Shown piece by piece: positions 4,819-9,752 of a stretch of DNA of 9,752 nucleotides (position 1 is its first letter; every line of letters starts with the position of its first letter). The notes below the pieces were generated by a model that was given only the letters and a program-made list of their open reading frames with translations, had not been told where the DNA came from and made no database searches. Origin of the DNA: Syntrophomonas sp. (GTDB lineage Bacteria; Bacillota; Syntrophomonadia; Syntrophomonadales; Syntrophomonadaceae); contig JAQVXF010000029.1 of NCBI GenBank assembly GCA_028709355.1, positions 1-9,752 on the forward strand, in the 5' to 3' direction. Made by a program: the position numbers and the translations under genes.

Positions 4819-5847
4819 ATGAACCGACCGACACTTAAAATCCTATTGCTGGTGAGCCTGGTTTGGGGCCTGCTGGTAACCAGTACGCCGGCCTTGGCGG
4901 TGCCACCAGGCGTGCCGCCCCAGTTGACTTCTTTGTATTGCTCCGTCACGGTCGATGACCAACCCTACGGTTGGGCCACCATTTACGTTAACCGGGAGGG
5001 AAAGAGCATGCTCTCCATGGCCGACACTTTTGAGATGTTCTCCTGCAACTTCCGCTTCCAGGATGATGGCTCTGCCCTGGTCAACCACATGTATGTGACC
5101 CAGATCTTTTCTCCCCAACAGTACCTCTCGGCGTTGCCATTGGCTGACCTGGAGCCGGCTGACCGGATGGATTCCATCTATTTGCCTCTGCGGGAGGTTG
5201 CTGAGGGATTTGGATACAAGGTAAGGTACTACACCCCTGGCCCAACTGTCGCTCTACTAAGCCCTGGTTATCAGCAATATCTGCTGGCCAATCCCCCGGT
5301 TCCGCCCCCAGTGACATCCAGTCCCCAGCCCCCCTCCGGGCTGTCCACCTGGGGGACAATCGGCGGCGAACTGAGCGCCCGCTGGCCCGGTCATACCCTG
5401 ATCGGTTCTTACTACACCGCCCTTATTAACAGCCCAGCCGGACGCACCAATAATATTCGGCTATCGGCCGGCAATATCAACGGCACCATCCTGGAACCTG
5501 GCGCGGTATTCTCGTTCAACCGAACCGTCGGCCGCCGCACCATCGAAGCCGGTTACAAAGAAGCCCCCATCTTCGTGGGCCAGGAAATTGAGAACGAGGT
5601 GGGCGGAGGTATCTGCCAGACCGCCACCACCATGTATAACGCTGCCCTGGAATCAGGTATGCAGGTAATTGAGCGGCATACCCACTCCATGCCGGTCAAA
5701 TACGCGCCGCCCGGGCGCGATGCCACTGTCTACTGGGGCGTGGCCGACCTGAAGTTCAAAAATACCCTGGACCGCCCGGTCCAGATTCTGGCTGAAGTTT
5801 ACGGTTCCTACGTCTTAATCGGCATTGCCGAGGTAGGGCAAAGATAG
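4819..5847 (+). CDS. Secreted VanW-domain protein with copper-amine-oxidase-like N-terminal domain
   Basis: This 342-residue protein starts with a clear signal peptide: basic NRPTLK, hydrophobic 8-20, and TPALA before a likely cut after residue 27. Residues about 38-148 look like the copper amine oxidase N-terminal-like domain common in Clostridia, ending in the typical IYLPLREVAEGFGYKVRYY (120-138). A Pro/Ser linker (159-175) leads to the VanW domain (about 186-337), with GNINGTILEPGAVFSFN (218-234), EVGGGICQTATTMYNAAL (260-277), ERHTHSMPVKYAPPGRDATV (285-304) and DLKFKN (310-315). VanW is an accessory of some vancomycin clusters, but most homologues stand alone and have no proven reaction; a cell-wall role is inferred. 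No van resistance genes are nearby. ATG 4819 follows GCGAGGA and begins the signal peptide; the upstream ATG at 4744 nearly coincides with the transcription start. Confidence 0.9.
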   Translation: MNRPTLKILLLVSLVWGLLVTSTPALAVPPGVPPQLTSLYCSVTVDDQPYGWATIYVNREGKSMLSMADTFEMFSCNFRFQDDGSALVNHMYVTQIFSPQQYLSALPLADLEPADRMDSIYLPLREVAEGFGYKVRYYTPGPTVALLSPGYQQYLLANPPVPPPVTSSPQPPSGLSTWGTIGGELSARWPGHTLIGSYYTALINSPAGRTNNIRLSAGNINGTILEPGAVFSFNRTVGRRTIEAGYKEAPIFVGQEIENEVGGGICQTATTMYNAALESGMQVIERHTHSMPVKYAPPGRDATVYWGVADLKFKNTLDRPVQILAEVYGSYVLIGIAEVGQR

Positions 5848-6100
5848 AAGCCTTCCTTATTATTGTGGTTTTAATATGGTGCCGCCATAATCTTCCTCTG
5901 CACGATTTAAGTCCATAACCAAGCAGCCAAATCATATTCCACGTTCCCCAACTTCAACTGACGCCCAACCATGGGCGGCTCCGGGCAATTTCCTCCATCG
6001 GCAAAAAGAGGGCTTACGCCCTGCGGCGCAAGCCCTGCTGGATCTTATGTTGAGTTTGAAGAAGTAGTGTCCCCGCTTGGTTCCTTTTCGCTGGCTTTTT
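5848..6100. other. Intergenic gap after the VanW-domain gene
   Basis: I see no gene here. On the plus strand TATGG/CCATA (5874-5888) is only a weak hairpin without a T tract, so the end of the VanW transcript is unclear. CGCCC/GGGCG around ATG at about 5962-5977 is another small hairpin. The rest holds a terminator for the minus-strand gene that follows. Confidence 0.5.
6001..6035 (-). terminator. Second terminator downstream of the Trp-rich coiled-coil gene
   Basis: GGGCTT (6010-6015) pairs with AAGCCC (6030-6035); after one mismatch CGCC pairs with GGCG around a CTGC loop. On the minus strand it runs into CTCTTTTTGC. It lies about 110 bases past the stop codon, behind another terminator-like hairpin. 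Confidence 0.65.
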
Positions 6101-6101
6101 C

Positions 6102-6139
6102 AAAAAGTCCGGTATCCCCGGCAATTATTCCCGGATACC
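6102..6139 (-). terminator. First terminator-like hairpin after the Trp-rich coiled-coil gene
   Basis: GGTATCC (6111-6117) pairs with GGATACC (6133-6139) across a 15-base loop that begins just after the stop codon at 6145. On the minus strand it is followed by GGACTTTTTG. The large loop makes it weaker than the hairpin at 6001-6035, with which it may work in tandem. Confidence 0.55.
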
Positions 6140-6144
6140 TGGAA

Positions 6145-6738
6145 CTAGGATTTTCCTTTGACCATGTTGTCGAAGAATCCCCGCACCACATTATACTGAG
6201 CATTCCAGCCCCTGCGCATGTCATTCAGCTTGCCTTGCAGCTCGGCCTGTTTGCCCAGTAATTCCTGCAACTCATCTCCTAAGCTGGTGATCTCCGTCGA
6301 TGCGTGGTGATGGAACTGATCAACGCTTCCCCAGATATCATTCCAGACCGCGTTCCAGACCGCACCCCATACCTCACGGCCCGACATTTTAGTGACATCG
6401 ATCTCGTTTCTTAAAGCTTCCTTGCGCTTCTGAAACGTCTCGAGCAGCTCCCCCTGGTTCTTTTGGACGCTGGCTTTGGCACTGGTGCCCATCTCTGTGA
6501 CCGAGTTCTGAATCATGTTCCACACATATTCCCAGGCCGCCTCACCAGACATGGCTGGATCATTGAGCTTAGGGTCGATGACTGCCTGTTTTACGTTCAA
6601 GGTCTTTTCCAAGTCGCCATAGCCTGCTTCCAGCTCTTCCGACAGCTCGTCCAGCCGGGCTATACGGGCTTTGATCTCCTTGCTGACCTCACTCAGTTCC
6701 TGCCTGAGCTTCTTCTCTACTCGCGCCTTGCCCTCCAT
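6145..6738 (-). CDS. Trp-rich coiled-coil protein with internal 55-residue repeat
   Basis: I do not recognise a named family for this 197-residue protein. Residues 5-46 form a charged coiled coil. Two similar segments follow. The first starts MSGEAAWEYVWNMI (63-76), the second MSGREVWGAVWNAV (118-131), 55 residues apart, and each continues into a long charged or Gln-rich helix. The second adds WNDIWGSV, so Trp is unusually frequent. FHHHA (142-146) is a small His cluster. The C-terminus (177-197) has another aromatic, basic helix with GWNAQYNVVRGFF. There is no signal peptide, membrane segment or Cys. The pattern of an aromatic amphipathic helix plus coiled coil resembles the N-terminus of the phasin-like protein, so a granule- or membrane-surface role is possible but inferred. 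ATG 6736-6738 is fixed by AAGGAGG seven bases upstream. Confidence 0.75.
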   Translation of the reverse strand: MEGKARVEKKLRQELSEVSKEIKARIARLDELSEELEAGYGDLEKTLNVKQAVIDPKLNDPAMSGEAAWEYVWNMIQNSVTEMGTSAKASVQKNQGELLETFQKRKEALRNEIDVTKMSGREVWGAVWNAVWNDIWGSVDQFHHHASTEITSLGDELQELLGKQAELQGKLNDMRRGWNAQYNVVRGFFDNMVKGKS

Positions 6739-6790
6739 CTCTATCCCTCCTTTATTGGTTCTTAGGGTCTGACCTGAGTTGTCTGGACCG

Positions 6791-6798
6791 CTTGGCAT
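6791..6798 (+). promoter_or_regulatory. CTTGGCAT motif near the Trp-rich coiled-coil gene promoter
   Basis: This 8-mer is identical to those upstream of the phasin-like gene (1648-1655, opposite strand) and the MaoC gene (2184-2191). Here it sits within CTTGGCATCAAG, whose ends CTTG and CAAG are inverted repeats, just downstream of the predicted -10. Confidence 0.4.
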
Positions 6799-6804
6799 CA
6801 AGGT

Positions 6805-6832
6805 ATAATATAAATATACAATCTTTTGGCAA
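6805..6832 (-). promoter_or_regulatory. Candidate promoter of the Trp-rich coiled-coil gene
   Basis: On the minus strand TTGCCA (6827-6832) and TATTAT (6805-6810) are 16 bases apart in an AT-rich stretch. The leader would be about 60 bases. Confidence 0.5.
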
Positions 6833-6972
6833 ATTCTACTACTACTTTGTCAGTTTGGTACCTCACTGAACAGTGGAAATGGTAGGAGCGCGCCCCGCCA
6901 CTACTGCATGGACGCCTTGCCTGCCGTTGGGCCATCGCTGGTCAAGCGCAACCCCGTTAATGGTGTATCTGC

Positions 6973-7605
6973 CTACTTGATTACCAGGTCGCCGAAGCCA
7001 CGGCTGCTGTGACGCGTGGTGCGGTCCACCGAGGATCCAATCGCCCACATGATGGGATTATTGCCCACTACCAGAGCCTTATCGAATTTGTCCCCGGTAT
7101 CGAGACGGCGCTTGAACTCGAAAGTGGTCACGCCGTTCTGCCGGCTGCCGCTGCCCTCCATGATATCGTAGCTGCCGCTCTGGTTGATGTCATCGGGGTG
7201 AGGGCCGAAGGTGCCGATGGCATAGGTGTCATAGATCGTAGCCTTCGTGCCGTCAAGCACACAGGTTATTATGTCCCCGCCCATCATCTTTTCCTCAGGT
7301 CTGATGCCCAGGGACAGGTATCCTTCCTTCTTTGATTGTATAGCGATATGCACTACTCCATCCCCCAGGCGGGTAAACATCTCCAGATCGCCAAATCTCT
7401 TGGATTGGGTATATTCGTTGGCAGATACCATCCCGTCAGAGTTCCAGGCCGCCAGTTGGGTGCCATTGGTAGAATCCTGGCTGGAGCCTGGACCGGAAGG
7501 CGGCGAAGCAGATGGAGTGCTGCTGCATCCGCATAGTATGACAACCATCAATATCATCATCAATATTCCGAGGCCTGACCTTGACCCGGTCCTTCTCCTG
7601 GTCAT
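6973..7605 (-). CDS. DOMON-domain lipoprotein, candidate b-type heme protein
   Basis: The 210-residue protein begins with a basic N-terminus, a hydrophobic stretch (11-24) and a lipobox ILCGC, so Cys27 is probably lipid-anchored outside the membrane. A Ser/Pro/Gly linker (28-50) precedes a DOMON-type beta-sandwich (about 53-209). Typical features are DGMVSANEY (57-65), GYLSLGIRPEEKMMGGD (95-111), a repeated Asp/Gly region, FEFKRRLDTGD (162-172), MWAIG (186-190) and HSSRG (199-203). In heme-binding DOMON proteins such as the cellobiose dehydrogenase cytochrome domain, Met and His bind the iron; Met107 or Met108 and His199 stand at comparable places. Some DOMON domains bind sugars instead. GGGAGG precedes ATG 7603-7605. 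It is flanked by gaps of 154 and 234 bases, so it is probably transcribed alone. I see no clear terminator in 6840-6972. Confidence 0.8.
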   Translation of the reverse strand: MTRRRTGSRSGLGILMMILMVVILCGCSSTPSASPPSGPGSSQDSTNGTQLAAWNSDGMVSANEYTQSKRFGDLEMFTRLGDGVVHIAIQSKKEGYLSLGIRPEEKMMGGDIITCVLDGTKATIYDTYAIGTFGPHPDDINQSGSYDIMEGSGSRQNGVTTFEFKRRLDTGDKFDKALVVGNNPIMWAIGSSVDRTTRHSSRGFGDLVIK

Positions 7606-7759
7606 CGTGATCCTCCCTTTCCTGAGTTAGATTCGAAAGTCAATGCGGGCAATGGGGATTATTCCTCACTGGGAGATTCGCGGATATTTAGGCATGCATG
7701 TGAACTAAATTGGTCTGCACCATTGGTGGCCGCAGCCAAGCCCGGACCGGTGCGGAGGG

Positions 7760-8470
7760 TTATAACCGCCGGGGGTTGGTCCAGGGACAGGCCTTGATGC
7801 AAATACCGCAAATGGGCTGCCCGATCTCGGGACGGACAGCGAAGTCATCCTTCAGCTTGCCCAGACAGCGGTCGAAGAATAGCGCTGTCTCCCGGTCAGC
7901 GGGATGCTCCTCCCAGGCTGCGCCCTTGATAGCTTCCACCGGGCAGGCTTCCACACACTTGGTGCAATTGCCGCAGCGAAAGGGCATGGGCTGGTCTGGG
8001 GTGAGCGGGGCATCGGTAAGGACCACGGCATATCTGACCCGGGCTCCGTAACGAGGATTGATGATGAGCAAATTCTTGCCCATCCAGCCCAGTCCAGCTG
8101 CCCGAGCCACCGCTTTAGTAGGCAGGTTGGGCCACCAATCCTGTTTGTCCACCACCAGCGAGGCTGGCAGAGCCTGAGCCCGGTGCCCCTGGCTGGATAA
8201 CCTCTGCTGCACCCGAAAACCGATATGGTCCAGCAGGTTGTTGGCGGTGGTCTGCTGACGAGAGTACAAGGCGGTGGGAGCATCGATTATGGGTTCGAAC
8301 ACGTCGAAAGGGAAATGGACTCCGAATACCACTCCATGGGTGTAGGGAGTCAGGAGGTCAGCGGGAATGGTCCGGATACCCTCGAGCCTTCTGAGGTCGG
8401 CCACTCCGACCAGATCGGCCCCCTGCAGGACAGCAAATTCTTTGAGGTGGGCAGTGATGTCTTCAGTCAT
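7760..8470 (-). CDS. QueG-like double [4Fe-4S] cluster protein
   Basis: This 236-residue protein resembles the epoxyqueuosine reductase family. The core is ARAAGLGWMGKNLLIINPRY (122-141), equivalent to the AGLGWIGKN segment of QueG. Cys166, 169, 172 and 176 (CGNCTKCVEACP) form one ferredoxin-like set; Cys202 with 221, 224 and 228 (CGICIKACP) provide four more, matching QueG's two interleaved clusters. It is shorter than full QueG (often over 300 residues), lacks the C-terminal HEAT repeats of some members, and has Pro-Thr-Lys where QueG has a Leu-Asp-Arg before the core. Genuine queuosine synthesis is therefore doubtful. Many anaerobes carry such QueG-like proteins of unknown substrate, possibly corrinoid-linked. 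ATG 8468-8470 follows AAGGAGG. The gene stands apart from its downstream neighbour by 154 bases and is divergent from the zinc-ribbon gene. Confidence 0.82.
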   Translation of the reverse strand: MTEDITAHLKEFAVLQGADLVGVADLRRLEGIRTIPADLLTPYTHGVVFGVHFPFDVFEPIIDAPTALYSRQQTTANNLLDHIGFRVQQRLSSQGHRAQALPASLVVDKQDWWPNLPTKAVARAAGLGWMGKNLLIINPRYGARVRYAVVLTDAPLTPDQPMPFRCGNCTKCVEACPVEAIKGAAWEEHPADRETALFFDRCLGKLKDDFAVRPEIGQPICGICIKACPWTNPRRL

Positions 8471-8565
8471 TACAGCGCCTCCTTCAGTTGAGATGCAAGG
8501 ACGTGAAAGATAGCTTCTGACTATTATGTTATCACAGAGATTGACTCATAGCGCGGGTAAAAGAA

Positions 8566-8594
8566 CTGCTTGCGGGTTGGTTTGAAGGTATAAT
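8566..8594 (+). promoter_or_regulatory. Candidate promoter of the zinc-ribbon gene
   Basis: A perfect TATAAT (8589-8594) stands 17 bases after a poor -35, CTGCTT (8566-8571). The leader to the chosen start at 8662 is about 60 bases. Confidence 0.5.
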
Positions 8595-8661
8595 GTAGGT
8601 GAGAACCTCTGGTGACCAGGATGAAGTCTACCACAACATTATGGAAATGGAGGGCTCAACT

Positions 8662-8820
8662 ATGGAAAACAAGATCGATGGTTATTGCACCGCCTGCGGC
8701 GAGGATACCTGGTTCATCTACGATGAGGGAGACTATATCTGCCGAAATTGCGGGGAGATCAACACCCTGGGGGACCGCAACGAGGATGAAGCCCCGGTCC
8801 TGATCGAAGAGGAAGAATAA
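8662..8820 (+). CDS. Small zinc-ribbon protein with acidic tail
   Basis: The 52-residue product has CTAC (9-12) and CRNC (27-30), a CxxC-x14-CxxC arrangement typical of a zinc ribbon, with Gly after each pair (CGED, CGEI). Aromatic residues Trp17, Phe18, Tyr20 and Tyr25 would pack the small fold. The tail from 35 is strongly acidic and ends with four Glu. Such tiny ribbons often bind nucleic acid or a partner protein, but the acid charge argues against DNA binding. I cannot name a family. ATG 8662 is preferred because GGAGGG lies about nine bases before it; in-frame starts at 8599 and 8641 have no ribosome site. It is transcribed alone, between divergent and convergent neighbours. Confidence 0.75.
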   Translation: MENKIDGYCTACGEDTWFIYDEGDYICRNCGEINTLGDRNEDEAPVLIEEEE

Positions 8821-8845
8821 AATGTTGCCGCTGTCAATCCGCATG

Positions 8846-8873
8846 CCGGGGTCCGGATAGAGGCCCCGGTTTT
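8846..8873 (+). terminator. Intrinsic terminator of the zinc-ribbon gene
   Basis: CCGGGG (8846-8851) pairs with CCCCGG (8864-8869), a 12-base loop, followed by TTTT. It lies 25 bases after the stop codon and abuts the stop of the convergent thioesterase gene. Confidence 0.8.
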
Positions 8874-8874
8874 A

Positions 8875-9342
8875 CTATTCCATCCGGGGCTTGATCTCTT
8901 TGATGGCAAATGTCCCCCGGCTGGTGGCCACCAACCGTCCCTGGTCATCCCGCAAGGTGCCTTGGGCTACAGCGGTGCGGTTGCCCAGGTGGACGACCTC
9001 GGCCTCGGCGGTCAAAGCGGTGTCCGCGAAGACGGTGGCCAGGTAGTTCGTGTACATATCGGTGGTGATAGGACTATAGCCCAGGCTCAACAGGGCCCAA
9101 CCCATGGCAGTATCCAGGACTGCCGATATGATGCCACCGTGCAGGCGGCCTCGTACCGTGGAATAATGGTGGCAGGACTTCATCAGTACCCCCGCCTGAC
9201 CCGGACCCAGATAGGCCAGGTCAGCTGCCAAAGCTCGGTGAGCCGGGACCGACCACCGTTCACACAAGAACCTAAAAAATTGGGGATCGATGCCCCGGTT
9301 TTCGACCCGCACAACACTCACCGCCCAGCCCCCCATCTCCAT
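8875..9342 (-). CDS. PaaI-type hotdog thioesterase
   Basis: The 155-residue protein is the usual size of a single 4HBT hotdog domain. RLHGGIISAVLDTAMGWAL (66-84) is the family signature: the HGG loop (68-70) and the helix carrying Asp77, the probable catalytic acid in PaaI-type acyl-CoA thioesterases. Strands TDMYTNYLATV (94-104), TAEAEVVHLGNRTAVAQGTL (111-130) and LVATSRGTFAI (137-147) complete the fold. It would hydrolyse an acyl- or aryl-CoA; the substrate cannot be read from the sequence. The start is uncertain. ATG 9340-9342 has only a weak AGGGAT site; an ATG two codons later and a GTG at residue 9 are alternatives. A second thioesterase gene lies upstream on the same strand, 163 bases away and behind a likely terminator. 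Confidence 0.85.
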   Translation of the reverse strand: MEMGGWAVSVVRVENRGIDPQFFRFLCERWSVPAHRALAADLAYLGPGQAGVLMKSCHHYSTVRGRLHGGIISAVLDTAMGWALLSLGYSPITTDMYTNYLATVFADTALTAEAEVVHLGNRTAVAQGTLRDDQGRLVATSRGTFAIKEIKPRME

Positions 9343-9416
9343 TTATCCCTGTTATACGAATTATTGCGAAAAAATCCCCCGCGCGGAAATCGGCCGCCGC
9401 TGTGACCATGCCCAAC

Positions 9417-9443
9417 AAAAGGGCCCCAGCTGAAGCCAGGGTT
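9417..9443 (-). terminator. Probable terminator after the edge thioesterase gene
   Basis: On the minus strand CCC-GGCT pairs with AGCT-GGG (within 9421-9442) with one bulged base and a very short loop, followed by CCCTTTTGTT. The imperfect stem makes it a tentative call. Confidence 0.4.
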
Positions 9444-9505
9444 ATAGAGGAAGCAGGATGTCCGGAGCACGCTTAAAGGTTAACATCCAGTCTCCCGCCA
9501 ACGGC

Positions 9506-9752
9506 TCACTCGCTGATGAATTTAGGTGGCAAATCCGAATAGCCTATCGAGGCAGCGGCATGGTTTATGGTCTGCATCCCCTGAGTGATGAGCTGCTTGG
9601 AGGTGCCATGGGCCACAATTCTACCCTGGCTGTCTTTGATGACCGCCTCTGACTTGGCTACGCTGCGCCCCACCTTGATCCTCTTGGCTTCCACTACTAG
9701 ATGCCCCTTCTGGCAAACTCCCAGCATGACCACTTGCACATCCAGGGATGTT
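9506..9752 (-). CDS. PaaI-like hotdog thioesterase (N-terminus beyond window)
   Basis: The last 82 residues are visible and the frame stays open to the right edge. TSLDVQVVMLGVCQKGHL, then LVVEAKRIKVGRSVAKSEAV and IKDSQGRIVAHGTSKQL form the second half of a hotdog thioesterase: central helix end, paired strands, and the D-xxGRIVAxG strand turn. The catalytic HGG/Asp segment would lie in the missing part. An in-frame GTG near 9739 is not the start, because the fold continues upstream of it. It lies on the same strand as the PaaI-type gene at 8875-9342, with which it shares the family but not close sequence. Confidence 0.75.
   Translation of the reverse strand, partial: TSLDVQVVMLGVCQKGHLVVEAKRIKVGRSVAKSEAVIKDSQGRIVAHGTSKQLITQGMQTINHAAASIGYSDLPPKFISE

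Noticed and set aside
4819..5847. Vancomycin-resistance gene
   Set aside because: Only a VanW domain is present. There are no vanH, vanA/B, vanX or VanRS-type genes, and VanW-domain proteins are widespread in sensitive Clostridia.
5971..6261. Plus-strand 96-codon frame between the VanW gene and the Trp-rich gene
   Set aside because: It runs through two terminator hairpins and into the opposing gene, with no ribosome site or protein-like pattern.
6863..7048. 61-codon minus-strand frame downstream of the DOMON lipoprotein
   Set aside because: It overlaps the end of the lipoprotein in another frame and lacks a ribosome site. A frameshifted tail of the lipoprotein was considered, but the DOMON fold already ends normally at residue 210.

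Overview
This looks like ordinary chromosomal DNA from an anaerobic Gram-positive bacterium of the Clostridia type. Most genes have strong Shine-Dalgarno sites (AAGGAGG, GGAGGTGAT), several have near-consensus sigma-A promoters, and there is a Clostridia-style VanW protein with a copper-amine-oxidase-like domain. GC content by eye is in the low to mid 50s. A phasin-like protein next to a MaoC-type hydratase and a crotonase suggests an organism that handles acyl-CoAs and stores polyhydroxyalkanoate (PHA), as some syntrophic Syntrophomonadales do. That taxonomic guess is inference. I saw no rRNA, tRNA, CRISPR array, insertion sequence or phage gene.

Region 1 (1-4089) is the most coherent block. 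On the minus strand are the start of a ParA/MinD-like protein whose nucleotide-binding residues are degenerate (1-487), a phasin-like coiled-coil protein built from 44-residue repeats (702-1535), and a MaoC/PhaJ-type (R)-enoyl-CoA hydratase (1675-2103). Divergent from these is a plus-strand pair: a crotonase-fold protein (2457-3215) and an unrecognised multi-pass membrane protein (3238-4047). A strong hairpin at 4058-4089 closes the pair.

Region 2 (4123-6144) has a DUF4870-type small membrane protein on the minus strand, perhaps preceded by a 41-residue ORF. It also has a secreted VanW-domain protein on the plus strand. Region 3 (6145-8470, minus strand) encodes a Trp-rich, internally repeated coiled-coil protein that resembles the phasin in layout, a DOMON-domain lipoprotein with candidate heme ligands, and a QueG-like protein with eight cysteines for two [4Fe-4S] clusters. 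Region 4 (8662-9752) has a tiny zinc-ribbon protein and two PaaI-type hotdog thioesterases, the second cut by the window edge.

The idea most worth testing is that region 1, possibly with the gene at 6145-6738, forms a PHA-granule module: a granule-coating helical protein, a hydratase feeding (R)-3-hydroxyacyl-CoA, and a ParA-family protein that could position granules. An 8-base motif, CTTGGCAT, lies upstream of the phasin, the MaoC gene and the 6145-6738 gene, which hints at shared control. The ParA-phasin link rests only on adjacency and precedent.
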